From: an uncultured Gammaproteobacteria bacterium
GTDB lineage: Bacteria; Pseudomonadota; Gammaproteobacteria; Pseudomonadales; Pseudohongiellaceae
Assembly (NCBI GenBank): GCA_903887045.1
Contig: CAISOD010000253.1
Location: 1-41,235, forward strand
Direction of reading: 5' to 3'
Length of the DNA stretch: 41,235 bases
In this document: positions 12,646-23,371 of the stretch, in pieces
Numbering within the stretch: position 1 is the stretch's first letter
How the letters are laid out: the number at the start of each line of letters is the position of its first letter
Made by a program: the position numbers and the translations under genes
The notes under the pieces: generated by a model
Database searches by the model: none
The model's input: only the letters and a program-made list of their open reading frames with translations
What the model was told of the DNA's origin: nothing

Positions 12646-14955
12646 TCAAACGCCCAGATTCTCCTCCTTCAGATCTTCGTCGTCTTCCCGCTGAATCGGC
12701 ATAGTTGCTGACGGTGTGATGTCAAGGCAGATGTCGTCGTTGTTGACGGTTACATTCACATCGCCACCACTTATCAACCTGCCAAACAGGATGTCCTCGG
12801 CCAGCGGTTTCTTGATCTTGTTCTGGATGAGTCGCAACATCGGACGTGCACCCATTGCCTTGTCGTAACCATGGGCAACAAACCAGTCGATCGCTTCGTC
12901 TTCGACATGCACTACTACCTTCTTGTCGTCGAGCTGCACCTGCAGCTCCACCAGGAACTTGTCAACCACGGTGCGGATGATCGAGCTGTCCAGTGAATGG
13001 AACTGGATTATCGAATCCAGTCGGTTACGGAATTCCGGCGTGAACATGCGACGGATCACTTCCATGCCATCGGTCGTATGGTCCTGGGTAGCAAAACCAA
13101 TCGACGCCCTGCTCATTTCCTGTGCGCCGGCATTCGTGGTCATGATGAGGATCACGTTGCGAAAATCCGCCTTGCGACCGTTGTTGTCAGTAAGCGTGCC
13201 ATGATCCATCACCTGCAGCAGCAGGTTGAACACGTCGGGATGTGCCTTTTCGATTTCATCGAGCAGAAGTACGCAGTGCGGGTTCTTCGCAATAGCCTCG
13301 GTCAATAGACCGCCTTGGTCGAACCCGACATAGCCAGGGGGCGCACCAATCAGGCGAGATACCGTATGGCGTTCCATGTATTCCGACATGTCGAAGCGGA
13401 TCAGCTCGATACCAAGGATCTTCGCCAACTGGCGGCTCACTTCGGTTTTCCCAACCCCGGTCGGACCTGCAAACAGATAGGAACCGATGGGCTTCTCTCC
13501 TTCTTTCAAGCCAGCGCGAGACAGTTTGATCGATGCCGACAAGGCGCTGATCGCTTCGTCCTGGCCGAACACCACCATTTTGAGGTTCTTCTCGAGATCT
13601 TTCAGCGTGGTCTTGTCGGAGGCAGACACGTTTCTTGGCGGAATCCGCGCAATCTGCGCCACCACACGTTCAATGTCACCGACCTGGATCAGCTTCTTGC
13701 GTTTGCTGGCACTCTGCAGCCGTTGATAGGCTCCGGCTTCGTCGATCACGTCGATTGCCTTGTCAGGCATGTAGCGGTCATTGATGTAGCGCGATGCCAG
13801 TTCGGCTGCAGCACGCAGCGCCTTGTCGGTGTAGCGCAGGTCGTGGTGTTCCTCATAACGCGATTTCAGGCCTCGCAGGATCTGATAGGTGGTTTCAACA
13901 TCCGGTTCGCTGACGTCGATTTTCTGGAACCGGCGGGACAGCGCCCGGTCCTTTTCGAAGATGCCACGGTACTCCTGGTAAGTAGTGGAACCAATGCAAC
14001 GCAATCGGCCAGTGGTCAACACCGGTTTCAACAGGTTGGATGCATCCATCACACCACCCGACGCAGCACCGGCGCCGATGATGGTATGGATTTCGTCGAT
14101 GAACAAAATGGCGTGTTCCTTCTTGCCGAGCTCGGCCAACAACGCTTTGAAGCGCTTCTCAAAATCACCACGATACTTGGTGCCGGCCAGCAACGCTCCC
14201 ATGTCCAGCGAGTAAACCACGCTGTCTTTCAGGATATCGGGCACCTGGCCGTCGACAATCTGGCGCGCCAGACCTTCGGCGATGGCGGTCTTGCCTACAC
14301 CGGATTCACCGACAAACAGCGGGTTGTTCTTGCGACGACGTGACAGTACTTGTACGAGGCGGGTGATTTCCTCTTCGCGCCCAATCAGCGGGTCGATGCG
14401 ACCGGCTTTGGCTTCATCGTTGAGGTTGGTGGCAAAACTTTCAAGCGGGTTTTGCGGCTTTTCCCTGGGTTCACCGGTGTTGTTGCCAAGCTCCGACTCG
14501 CTTTCTTCGCTGGCGCCGGGACCACGGATATTACCGTGAGTAATGAAGTTGACCACGTCACCCCGATTGACGCCATGCTTCTTAAGCAGGTAAACGGCGT
14601 GGCTGTCTTTTTCACCGAAAATCGCGACCAATACGTTGGCGCCGGACACTTCTCGTTTGCCGGTGGACTGCACATGGAACACTGCACGCTGGATCACACG
14701 CTGGAAACCCAGTGTCTGCGTGATGTCTCCACCATCGTTCTGCTCGGTGACCTGTGGCATCTGGCTGTTGAGGTATTGCTGCAATTCAACACGCAGTTTT
14801 TCGATGTCGACATCGCCCGCCTGCAGGATATCCCTGGCCGCACTTTCGTCGAGCAGAGCCTGCAACAGATGTTCTACCGTAATGAACTCGTGGCGCTTGG
14901 TACGGGCCCAGGTGACCACCTGATTGAGAGCACTTTCAAACTCTTTACTGAACAT
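12646..14955 (-). CDS. clpA: ATP-dependent Clp protease ATP-binding subunit ClpA
   Basis: A 769-residue Hsp100 unfoldase that feeds substrates to ClpP. The N-terminal ClpA/B repeat domain (about 1-140, ALNQVVTWARTKRHEFITVEHLLQ) is the ClpS docking site. D1 has Walker A GESGVGKTA near 215 and DEIHTIIGAG. D2 has GPTGVGKTE near 490 and LLDEIEKAHPDVFN. An acidic linker (SEESESELGNN) separates the N-domain from D1. The C-terminal tail is acidic (REDDEDLKEENLGV). An AAAGG precedes the ATG. clpS lies 116 bp upstream on the same strand. Confidence 0.97.
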   Translation of the reverse strand: MFSKEFESALNQVVTWARTKRHEFITVEHLLQALLDESAARDILQAGDVDIEKLRVELQQYLNSQMPQVTEQNDGGDITQTLGFQRVIQRAVFHVQSTGKREVSGANVLVAIFGEKDSHAVYLLKKHGVNRGDVVNFITHGNIRGPGASEESESELGNNTGEPREKPQNPLESFATNLNDEAKAGRIDPLIGREEEITRLVQVLSRRRKNNPLFVGESGVGKTAIAEGLARQIVDGQVPDILKDSVVYSLDMGALLAGTKYRGDFEKRFKALLAELGKKEHAILFIDEIHTIIGAGAASGGVMDASNLLKPVLTTGRLRCIGSTTYQEYRGIFEKDRALSRRFQKIDVSEPDVETTYQILRGLKSRYEEHHDLRYTDKALRAAAELASRYINDRYMPDKAIDVIDEAGAYQRLQSASKRKKLIQVGDIERVVAQIARIPPRNVSASDKTTLKDLEKNLKMVVFGQDEAISALSASIKLSRAGLKEGEKPIGSYLFAGPTGVGKTEVSRQLAKILGIELIRFDMSEYMERHTVSRLIGAPPGYVGFDQGGLLTEAIAKNPHCVLLLDEIEKAHPDVFNLLLQVMDHGTLTDNNGRKADFRNVILIMTTNAGAQEMSRASIGFATQDHTTDGMEVIRRMFTPEFRNRLDSIIQFHSLDSSIIRTVVDKFLVELQVQLDDKKVVVHVEDEAIDWFVAHGYDKAMGARPMLRLIQNKIKKPLAEDILFGRLISGGDVNVTVNNDDICLDITPSATMPIQREDDEDLKEENLGV

Positions 14956-15071
14956 GGCGCTTACCTTTCATCGGCATACATGGGTACTCATATGTCACGG
15001 GTGATACGCAACCGTCTACGCATCCGTTCAATGCAACATGGGGGCTTTGCTGACAAAACAAAGGGCCGGCA

Positions 15072-15482
15072 TCAATCATCCACCTCGATATCACACAGCA
15101 GTGGATGTTCCGCCGCCCGCGCGTGCTCATTCACCTGGATGGCCTTTGTTTCAGCGATCTCTTTCGGATAAACACCACACACACCTTTGCCTTCGGTGTG
15201 GACTTTCAACATCACACGGGTAGCGGTTTCAGCATTCATGCCAAAAAACTGGCGCAACACTGCAACCACGAATTCCATAGGTGTGTAGTCGTCATTCAAC
15301 AGAACGACGCGATAGAGTGGTGGAGGTTTGAGTTTGACCTGCTCGGGCGCGAGCACCTCGCGGATACCAGTGCCGCGCTGGTCATTGTCATCACGACTGT
15401 CGTCATTGCTGTCGTCGTGGTTGTCGTTCTGTCCACTCAAGGTGGCGGCAGCAACGTAGAGAAAAAGGCTTGCGTCATTCAT
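15072..15482 (-). CDS. clpS: ATP-dependent Clp protease adaptor ClpS
   Basis: The N-degron recognition adaptor that hands substrates with N-terminal Leu/Phe/Tyr/Trp to ClpA. The core (about residues 50-136) is typical: [25 protein letters not shown], with the NDD/M that line the N-degron pocket, then [23 protein letters not shown] and the C-terminal DIEVDD. The protein is 136 residues, longer than the ~106 usual. The surplus is an N-terminal extension holding a low-complexity Asp/Asn/Ser tract (about 18-36). An alternative TTG start at codon 15 would shorten it to 122. The ATG at 15482 has only a weak ribosome binding site, so the exact start is unsure. Confidence 0.94.
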   Translation of the reverse strand: MNDASLFLYVAAATLSGQNDNHDDSNDDSRDDNDQRGTGIREVLAPEQVKLKPPPLYRVVLLNDDYTPMEFVVAVLRQFFGMNAETATRVMLKVHTEGKGVCGVYPKEIAETKAIQVNEHARAAEHPLLCDIEVDD

Positions 15483-15532
15483 GGTTTATCACGTGCTCAC
15501 TGGTATCAACTGCACCCAGATGGTACGACCTC

Positions 15533-15541
15533 ACTATAGCA
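15533..15541 (-). promoter_or_regulatory. extended -10 promoter for clpS-clpA
   Basis: On the minus strand TGC-TATAGT (15541 to 15533) is an extended -10 element, with TGn and five of six matches in the hexamer. The -35 region is poor, as is usual for extended -10 promoters. Predicted start near 15526 leaves a ~44 nt leader to the clpS ATG. Confidence 0.45.
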
Positions 15542-15611
15542 TGATTCATTGTGCGTCCTGTGCCGGCGAAACCCTCCGGCTGTGACTCTATTAGTGGGGG
15601 CGAAATTGGGT

Positions 15612-15640
15612 TTGACAAGCTAATTCTTTAGCGCTATACG
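15612..15640 (+). promoter_or_regulatory. sigma-70 promoter of cspD
   Basis: A perfect -35 TTGACA (15612-15617), an ideal 17 bp spacer and a -10 TATACG (15635-15640, four of six). Transcription would begin near 15647 and leave a ~130 nt leader before the cspD ATG at 15779. Long leaders are common for cold-shock family mRNAs. Confidence 0.65.
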
Positions 15641-15778
15641 TGCCGCAACCTGCAAAAAAACCCGACAAAAGCAGGGGTAAAACAACAAGCTGGACAACAA
15701 GCAGCGCCTCAGTCTGCACAACATTCAGCACAACAACAAAAATCGGGAATTCAATAAGAACTACAGAAGGGGGGATGT
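15641..15778 (+). promoter_or_regulatory. long A/C-rich 5' leader of cspD with AACAACAA motifs
   Basis: Untranslated stretch between the cspD promoter and start, very poor in T and rich in A and C. AACAACAA occurs at 15681-15688 and 15732-15739, and CAACAAGC is repeated at 15683-15690 and 15695-15702. CCTGC (15649-15653) can pair with GCAGG (15671-15675) near the 5' end. The leader closes with a strong AAGGGGGG ribosome binding site (15767-15774). ARN-type repeats such as AACAACAA are the kind bound by the Hfq distal face (with Crc in Pseudomonas); such binding here is inferred. Confidence 0.4.
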
Positions 15779-16030
15779 ATGAGTACCGGTCAGGTCAAAT
15801 GGTTCAATAACGCCAAGGGTTTCGGTTTCATCTTGCCCGACGATGGCGGCAGTGATCTCTTTGCACACTATTCGGCAATTGCGATGGAAGGGTATAAAAC
15901 CCTGAAGGCCGGCCAGGCCGTATCGTTTGACATCATTGAAGGACCGAAGGGGTTGCACGCCATCAATATCATGGCGATCAAGGATGCAAGTACCAGTATG
16001 CACGCTGACCAAGCGGACGTTGCGGCCTGA
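15779..16030 (+). CDS. cspD: cold-shock-like protein CspD
   Basis: An 83-residue single cold-shock domain protein. RNP1 is KGFGFI within [13 protein letters not shown] (7-19). RNP2 is DLFAHYS where ordinary Csps have DVFVHF, and it is followed by [17 protein letters not shown]. The AHYS and GYKTLKAGQ features are those of CspD rather than CspA. In E. coli CspD is a single-stranded nucleic-acid binding inhibitor of replication made in stationary phase, and its gene is also divergent from clpS-clpA. The C-terminal ~15 residues ([14 protein letters not shown]) form a variable tail. A very strong AAGGGGGG precedes the ATG. Confidence 0.92.
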   Translation: MSTGQVKWFNNAKGFGFILPDDGGSDLFAHYSAIAMEGYKTLKAGQAVSFDIIEGPKGLHAINIMAIKDASTSMHADQADVAA

Positions 16031-16051
16031 GGCCCCTCGTTATCTATCCGG

Positions 16052-16606
16052 GTGCTGGTCCTGTTCAACAAACCTTACGGGGTACTGAGTCAATTTACCC
16101 CCGAGGCAGGTCACCCCGGATTGCAGGATTACATTCCGCTCAAAGGTGTCTACCCTTCAGGTCGTCTAGACCATGATTCAGAGGGGTTGCTGCTCTTGAC
16201 TGACGACGGCGCCCTGCAGAACCGCATCAGCAATCCCCGCCACAAACTCGCAAAAACCTATTGGGCCCAAGTAGAAGGCACAGTCACTGAAGAGGCTTTG
16301 GCCTGTCTCTGTCGAGGTGTCGAATTGAATGATGGTCCAACACTGCCTGCGCAGGCTGCAGCGATGCGTTCCCCCATGCTGTCGCAGCGCGATCCACCGA
16401 TCCGCTTTCGCAAGTCAGTCCCCGATAGCTGGCTGTCGTTGACGCTTACCGAAGGTCGCAACCGCCAGGTGCGCCGCATGACCGCTGCGGTTGGTTTTCC
16501 GACATTGCGACTGGTGCGCTGGCAGATAGGGCCGTGGACACTGGAAGGGTTACAGCCCGGCGAATACCGGGTCATCGAGAAGCCGAGGTTGAGTGATCGC
16601 AGCTGA
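16052..16606 (+). CDS. rluE: 23S rRNA pseudouridine synthase, RluE-type
   Basis: A 184-residue RsuA/RluB/E/F-family pseudouridine synthase without an S4 domain, as expected for RluE (which modifies U2457 of 23S rRNA). The catalytic Asp lies in [17 protein letters not shown] (about 37-53). [14 protein letters not shown] and [24 protein letters not shown] are the other family motifs. Translation appears to begin at a GTG (16052), since the first internal Met is far inside the domain. It lies 21 bp after cspD and may be cotranscribed. It is convergent with moaE with only 5 bp between them. Confidence 0.88.
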   Translation: MLVLFNKPYGVLSQFTPEAGHPGLQDYIPLKGVYPSGRLDHDSEGLLLLTDDGALQNRISNPRHKLAKTYWAQVEGTVTEEALACLCRGVELNDGPTLPAQAAAMRSPMLSQRDPPIRFRKSVPDSWLSLTLTEGRNRQVRRMTAAVGFPTLRLVRWQIGPWTLEGLQPGEYRVIEKPRLSDRS

Positions 16607-16611
16607 CAGCA

Positions 16612-17064
16612 TTACCAGCGCTTGCTGGCCTCCTCGTCGGATTCCTTGGCGGCAATCCAGTGGCCACCTTCAATGAACAGGCATTTTTTCCAGAACGGTG
16701 CCCGCGTTTTCAGGTAGTCCATCAGGAAATCACACGCGGCAAACGCAGCAGCACGATGCGCACTGCTGATGCCAACAAACACGATCTGCTCTCCCGGCAA
16801 CAATTCACCTATACGGTGGATGATCACTACGCCCAATAGTGGCCAGCGTGTTGCAGCTTCATCCACGATCGCTCGCAGACTTTTTTCTGTCATGCCGGGG
16901 TAGTGTTCCAGCACCAGCGCACGGATATCGCGGCCGTTTTCCTGCCCGCGCACAAGTCCGCTGAATGTCACAACCGCGCCGGCATCAGCAGCATTTGCCC
17001 GCAACCAGTCAGTTTCCTGCTGGCTGCTGAAATCGTCATGCTCCACACGGATATCGATGTCCAT
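16612..17064 (-). CDS. moaE: molybdopterin synthase catalytic subunit MoaE
   Basis: Large subunit of molybdopterin synthase, which with thiocarboxylated MoaD inserts two sulfurs into cyclic pyranopterin monophosphate. Visible family segments are GAVVTFSGLVRG, LVLEHYPGMTEK, VVIIHRIGELLPGEQIVFVGISSAHR, and the active-site AFAACDFLMDYLKTRAPFWKK with its catalytic lysines. I start at the ATG at 17064, giving 150 residues 7 bp after moaD. A GTG at 17079 would overlap moaD by 8 bp and begin MAET, as the E. coli protein does, so it cannot be excluded. It is the last gene of moaC-moaD-moaE. Confidence 0.95.
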   Translation of the reverse strand: MDIDIRVEHDDFSSQQETDWLRANAADAGAVVTFSGLVRGQENGRDIRALVLEHYPGMTEKSLRAIVDEAATRWPLLGVVIIHRIGELLPGEQIVFVGISSAHRAAAFAACDFLMDYLKTRAPFWKKCLFIEGGHWIAAKESDEEASKRW

Positions 17065-17071
17065 TACAGTC

Positions 17072-17323
17072 TCAGCCACCGGTTACCGGCGGGAAGAACG
17101 CCACTTCATCGCCGTCCTTGATAACAGCAGTGATCGGTACTACCACTTGGTTGACTGCTGTGAGTACGCGGGTTTCGTTGAACAGCGACTGCCAGCGCCC
17201 GCCGTGTTGTACCACCAGGGTATCGATCAGGGCTGCCACGGTTGCCGGCTGTGGAAGTGCTACCTGTTCGCGCGCCACTCCGAGCATTTCGCGGATATTG
17301 GCAAAGTAATGCACGTCGATCAT
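17072..17323 (-). CDS. moaD: molybdopterin synthase sulfur carrier subunit MoaD
   Basis: An 83-residue ubiquitin-like sulfur carrier ending in the required Gly-Gly (FFPPVTGG), which MoeB adenylates and which then carries the thiocarboxylate. The N-terminal IDVHYFANIREMLGVAREQV is typical of MoaD. GAGG six bases before the ATG supports the start. It is 7 bp after moaC. MoeB, MoaA and MoaB are not in the window. Confidence 0.94.
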   Translation of the reverse strand: MIDVHYFANIREMLGVAREQVALPQPATVAALIDTLVVQHGGRWQSLFNETRVLTAVNQVVVPITAVIKDGDEVAFFPPVTGG

Positions 17324-17330
17324 TGCAACC

Positions 17331-17816
17331 TCAGGCTTCAGTCGTACGTTGCCAATGGCCGGATTTGCCGCCCTGTTTATCGACCAGCCGTACCTGGCGG
17401 ATCACCATGCCGCGATCGACTGCCTTGCACATGTCGTACAACGTAAGAGCAGCAATCGAAGCAGCGGTCAACGCCTCCATTTCGACACCGGTCTGGCCGG
17501 TCAATGTGCAGGTAGCGGTGATGTGGACGCTGTGCTCTGCCGGCAACGGCTGCAACTCTACCTTCACGCTGCTCAACATCAGCGGATGGCACAGCGGGAT
17601 CAGGTCAGCACATTTCTTCGCCGCCTGGATACCGGCGATGCGCGCCACAGCAAACACATCACCCTTCTTGTGGGTGCCATCAGTGATCATCCGCAGCGTA
17701 GCCGGTTGCATGTCGACCCAGGCTTCGGCGGTGGCCGAACGCTGTGTCAGGGCCTTGCTGCCAACGTCTACCATGTGGGCGCGGCCTTGGTCATCGAGAT
17801 GGGTCAGGGAACTCAT
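17331..17816 (-). CDS. moaC: cyclic pyranopterin monophosphate synthase MoaC
   Basis: A 161-residue enzyme converting the MoaA product (3',8-cyclo-GTP) to cPMP in molybdenum cofactor synthesis. It starts [19 protein letters not shown]. It contains [51 protein letters not shown] and [11 protein letters not shown], which are near-invariant and include the catalytic Asp/Lys region. AAGG precedes the ATG. First gene of the moaCDE operon, divergent from nudJ. Confidence 0.97.
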   Translation of the reverse strand: MSSLTHLDDQGRAHMVDVGSKALTQRSATAEAWVDMQPATLRMITDGTHKKGDVFAVARIAGIQAAKKCADLIPLCHPLMLSSVKVELQPLPAEHSVHITATCTLTGQTGVEMEALTAASIAALTLYDMCKAVDRGMVIRQVRLVDKQGGKSGHWQRTTEA

Positions 17817-17845
17817 GGAAACCTTAAATTTCTGGGATGTGGGAC

Positions 17846-17874
17846 ATTATCCCCCTGTGCCGTGCGTTTATGAA
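17846..17874 (-). promoter_or_regulatory. candidate sigma-70 promoter of moaCDE
   Basis: On the minus strand TTCATA (17874-17869), a 17 bp spacer and GATAAT (17851-17846, five of six). A start near 17839 leaves a ~22 nt leader carrying the AAGG ribosome binding site of moaC. The molybdate/Moco-responsive elements known from E. coli moa leaders could not fit in so short a leader. Confidence 0.45.
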
Positions 17875-17926
17875 AGGCCGTTATTCGGGTAGCATGCGGC
17901 CCTCCTCGCAGTCGCGGAAACCCTGC

Positions 17927-18373
17927 ATGATCTGGCTTGCCCACAGCTCTGTTGCCACCATTGTCGAACACAACGGCCGCTTCCTGATGGTGGAAGAACG
18001 CGATGGCGACGCCCTCGTGTTCAACCAGCCAGCCGGGCATCTCAATGAAGGCGAAACCTTGTTCACAGCTGCAGTACGCGAAACGCTGGAAGAGACCGGG
18101 TGGGATGTAGAACTGACGCATCTGCTCGGGCTGTACCACTACCCTGCCCCAAACGGCGTGACTTACATCCGTCATTGCTTTGCTGCCAAACCGTTGCGTC
18201 ACCTTCCAGACCGCGAGCTGGACACACCTATTGTTGCCGCTCACTGGCTGACGGCAGGTGAGATCATGGCGCCCGGCTTTGCCGCTCGCAGTCCGATTGT
18301 GCAGCGTTGTTTGCAGGATTACCTCGACGGCCAACGCTATCCGCTGGCTGTCATATACCATCACCGTCCATGA
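17927..18373 (+). CDS. nudJ: NUDIX hydrolase, NudJ-type phosphatase
   Basis: A 148-residue NUDIX protein. The start at 17927 gives [24 protein letters not shown], which lines up with the NudJ N-terminus; the frame is open 30 codons further upstream without family similarity. The Nudix box is complete: G, HLNEG, E, seven residues, then RETLEETGW (about 41-63). NudJ acts on HMP-pyrophosphate and nucleoside di/triphosphates in E. coli; the precise substrate here is inferred. It overlaps mnmA as ATGA (18370-18373), which implies translational coupling, an adjacency also seen in other gammaproteobacteria. Confidence 0.9.
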   Translation: MIWLAHSSVATIVEHNGRFLMVEERDGDALVFNQPAGHLNEGETLFTAAVRETLEETGWDVELTHLLGLYHYPAPNGVTYIRHCFAAKPLRHLPDRELDTPIVAAHWLTAGEIMAPGFAARSPIVQRCLQDYLDGQRYPLAVIYHHRP

Positions 18374-19470
18374 GCAATGCCTCCACCAAGGTCATCGTCG
18401 GCATGTCCGGCGGTGTCGATTCCTCTGTCGCGGCACTGCTGCTGATTGAACAGGGTTACCGTGTAGAAGGACTGTTCATGAAGAACTGGGATGAAGATGA
18501 CGGTACCGAATACTGCACGGCCAAGGCTGATCTTGCCGACGCCGAGGCGGTCTGCAACAAACTCGGCATCAGGCTGCACACTGCCAATTTTGCTTCCGAG
18601 TACTGGGACAACGTGTTCGAGCATTTCCTTGGCGAATACAAGGCCGGCCGCACCCCCAACCCCGACATCCTCTGCAACCGCGAGATCAAATTCAAAGCAT
18701 TCCTCGACTACGCCACAATGCTGGGGGCCGACTTGATCGCCACCGGCCACTATGCCCGTACGCGCCTGGTGCAGAACGACACCTGGTTGATGAAGGGCCT
18801 TGATCCCGGCAAGGACCAGAGTTATTTCCTCTGCGCGGTACAGCAACCACAACTGGCGCGCACACTGTTTCCGGTAGGCGAACTCCACAAGAGCGAAGTG
18901 CGCGCACTGGCAGCGCGTCACAGCTTTGTCACACACGACAAGAAAGACAGCACTGGCATCTGTTTCATCGGCGAACGTCGTTTCCGCGACTTTCTGCAGA
19001 GTTATCTGCCTGCAAAGCCCGGGGATATCGAAACTCCGGACGGGCGGGTGCTCGGCCGTCATCAGGGTCTGATGTACCACACGCTGGGCCAGCGTGCCGG
19101 TCTCGGCATCGGTGGCGTCAGCGGCAGCGATGAAGCGCCCTGGTATGTAGCTGCCAAGGACCTGGTGCGCAATGTGCTGATAATCGTGCAAGGCAATGAA
19201 CATCCGCTGCTCTACTCAATCGCTTTGAGTGCCGACCAGATGTCGTGGGTCAACCCGCAACCGCCGGTATTGCCACTCTCGTGCCTCGCCAAGACCCGCT
19301 ATCGCCAGCCAGACCAGGACTGTGTTGTAGACGCAAGCGTCGGCCCGGCTTTGCGGGTACGGTTCAGTGAACGCCAGCGCGCCGTTACCCCCGGCCAGCA
19401 TGTGGTGTTCTACAGCGGCGAACGCTGTCTTGGCGGCGGCGTAATCCGCGACTACCAACTGGCAAATTGA
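18370..19470 (+). CDS. mnmA: tRNA-specific 2-thiouridylase MnmA
   Basis: A 366-residue enzyme that places the 2-thio group on U34 of tRNA-Lys, -Glu and -Gln, taking sulfur from the Tus relay. The PP-loop [13 protein letters not shown] is at about 11-23. The two catalytic cysteines lie in ILCNREIKF and in [11 protein letters not shown]. The C-terminal beta-barrel ([30 protein letters not shown]) is intact. The start is set by the ATGA overlap with nudJ; the upstream 21 codons of open frame lie inside nudJ. hflD starts at the base right after its stop. Confidence 0.97.
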   Translation: MSNASTKVIVGMSGGVDSSVAALLLIEQGYRVEGLFMKNWDEDDGTEYCTAKADLADAEAVCNKLGIRLHTANFASEYWDNVFEHFLGEYKAGRTPNPDILCNREIKFKAFLDYATMLGADLIATGHYARTRLVQNDTWLMKGLDPGKDQSYFLCAVQQPQLARTLFPVGELHKSEVRALAARHSFVTHDKKDSTGICFIGERRFRDFLQSYLPAKPGDIETPDGRVLGRHQGLMYHTLGQRAGLGIGGVSGSDEAPWYVAAKDLVRNVLIIVQGNEHPLLYSIALSADQMSWVNPQPPVLPLSCLAKTRYRQPDQDCVVDASVGPALRVRFSERQRAVTPGQHVVFYSGERCLGGGVIRDYQLAN

Positions 19471-20094
19471 ATGAGCCGTCACCAACAAGTCATTGCATTG
19501 GCTGGTGTTGCGCAGGCGGCCGTGCTGGTACACCAGTTGGCACTGCACGGGGTGGTGGCGCAGGACAAGCTGGCCACTGCCGTCAACAGCCTGTTCGCAC
19601 TCGATCCTGCCAACACGCTCGACGTGTTCGGCTCCTTGCGTCAACTGCGGCTTGGGCTGGAAACGTTGAAGGAACTGTTTGGCAGCTACGATTCATTGCT
19701 CGCCCCCGGTGAAGGTCTGCGTTACTTCTCCGGCCTCCTGCATCTGGAAAGCCAACTGAAATCCCGCGATGCCATGCTGGGTCAGATCCGGAAAGACCTG
19801 GAGCGACTGCAGCAACGCTACCCGGCCATCACGATCGTCGACGAACCCGCTGCATTGCGCGAGTTGGCGGCACTGTATCGCACTACCTTGAGTACACTGC
19901 CATTCCGTATCCACGTGCGCGGCGACATGAACTACCTGCGCAACGAGCACGTGGCGGAGAAGGTTCGCATACTGCTGTTTGCCGGTGTTCGCGCCGCCTT
20001 TCTATGGCATCAGGTGGGTGGCCGCCGCTGGCACCTGCTATTCAGCCGCGGCAGCCTGGCTGCTGAGGTAGACACGCTGTTGCGCTCGTTGTAG
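19471..20094 (+). CDS. hflD: lysogenization regulator HflD homolog
   Basis: A 207-residue helical protein matching HflD in size, in sequence features (QVIALAGVAQAAVLVHQLA, then LRYFSGLLHLESQLKSRDAML and VRILLFAGVRAAFLWHQVGG) and in position directly after mnmA. In E. coli it is a peripheral inner-membrane protein that binds lambda CII; its ancestral cellular role is not established. The ATG abuts the mnmA stop. purB follows 93 bp later. Confidence 0.93.
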   Translation: MSRHQQVIALAGVAQAAVLVHQLALHGVVAQDKLATAVNSLFALDPANTLDVFGSLRQLRLGLETLKELFGSYDSLLAPGEGLRYFSGLLHLESQLKSRDAMLGQIRKDLERLQQRYPAITIVDEPAALRELAALYRTTLSTLPFRIHVRGDMNYLRNEHVAEKVRILLFAGVRAAFLWHQVGGRRWHLLFSRGSLAAEVDTLLRSL

Positions 20095-22688
<2,594 letters not shown>

Positions 22689-22691
22689 CGC

Positions 22692-23276
22692 TTATTGTTT
22701 GATGCCTTCAATGGCCAGGATCAAACGCAGTTCGCCGTTCGGCAGCAAATTTACACCGTAGTCCTGCACATTGACGGTTGTCTCGGCTTCAAAACCTACG
22801 CGGGTATCACCAAAAGGAGTTTCGCCTTCGCCGGTTTTCACTGCTTCAAAGCTGATTTCCTTTGTCACGCCGTGCAGCGTGAAGTTGCCCATTACGTGCA
22901 GCTTGCCGTTGCCGGCATCCATGATATGGGTGCTCTCGAAACCGGCTGCCGGGAACTTGGTGACATCCAGGTAATCAGCTGTTTTCAAGTGGGTATCACG
23001 GGCTTCAAGGTTGGTATTTATCGAAGCCGGGTTGATCTTGACGCTGATCTTCGATGCAGCAACATTGGCACCGTCGTAGCTGAAAGTGCCGCTGATGTCG
23101 TCGAAACGGCCCCACAACGAGCTGATGCCCACGTGGCTGGCACGGAAACTCACGGAAGAATGCATACCGCCACCGCTGCCGTCGATTACATAATCAGCTG
23201 CCAGTGCGACATTGCCGAGTGCCAACAGGGAAGCAAGGGCGAAAACTTTTACCGGGACATTATGGGTGTACAACAT
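22692..23276 (-). CDS. YceI-family periplasmic lipid-binding protein
   Basis: A 194-residue YceI-like protein with a signal peptide (MLYTHNVPVKVFALASLLA, cleavage near ALAADY). The lipocalin-like barrel has the family hallmarks SVSFRASHVGISSLWGRFDDISGTF (in pieces SVSFRASHVG and WGRFDDISGTF), NLEARDTHLKTADYLDVTKFP, GNFTLHGVTKEISF and a C-terminal basic/acidic strand. YceI proteins bind isoprenoid or other amphiphiles in the periplasm. AGGAG nine bases before 23276 fixes the start; the upstream open frame to 23348 is not coding-like. Divergent from dusA. Confidence 0.92.
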   Translation of the reverse strand: MLYTHNVPVKVFALASLLALGNVALAADYVIDGSGGGMHSSVSFRASHVGISSLWGRFDDISGTFSYDGANVAASKISVKINPASINTNLEARDTHLKTADYLDVTKFPAAGFESTHIMDAGNGKLHVMGNFTLHGVTKEISFEAVKTGEGETPFGDTRVGFEAETTVNVQDYGVNLLPNGELRLILAIEGIKQ

Positions 23277-23359
23277 GGATGTGAACTCCTGCATCAGGTA
23301 GGGAATACGAAAGCGCCGCAAATTACCGTAATCGGCAGCGATACTCAATCAGAGGGCTT

Positions 23360-23365
23360 TATAAT
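23360..23365 (+). promoter_or_regulatory. consensus -10 box at dusA, possibly giving a leaderless mRNA
   Basis: A perfect TATAAT ends six bases before the dusA ATG, so transcription would begin at or next to the A of the start codon. No Shine-Dalgarno sits at normal distance (GAGGG at 23352-23356 is 15 bases away). The -35 region (AGCGAT) is poor. Confidence 0.45.
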
Positions 23366-23371
23366 CGCGCC

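Noticed and set aside
13315-14343. 342-residue plus-strand open frame inside clpA
   Set aside because: Fully antisense to the two AAA+ modules of ClpA; no family features, no initiation signals.
15483-15778. Possible tRNA or small RNA gene in the clpS-cspD gap
   Set aside because: No cloverleaf, no GTTCRANYC-type T-loop and no CCA end; the stretch is better explained as two promoters and the cspD leader.
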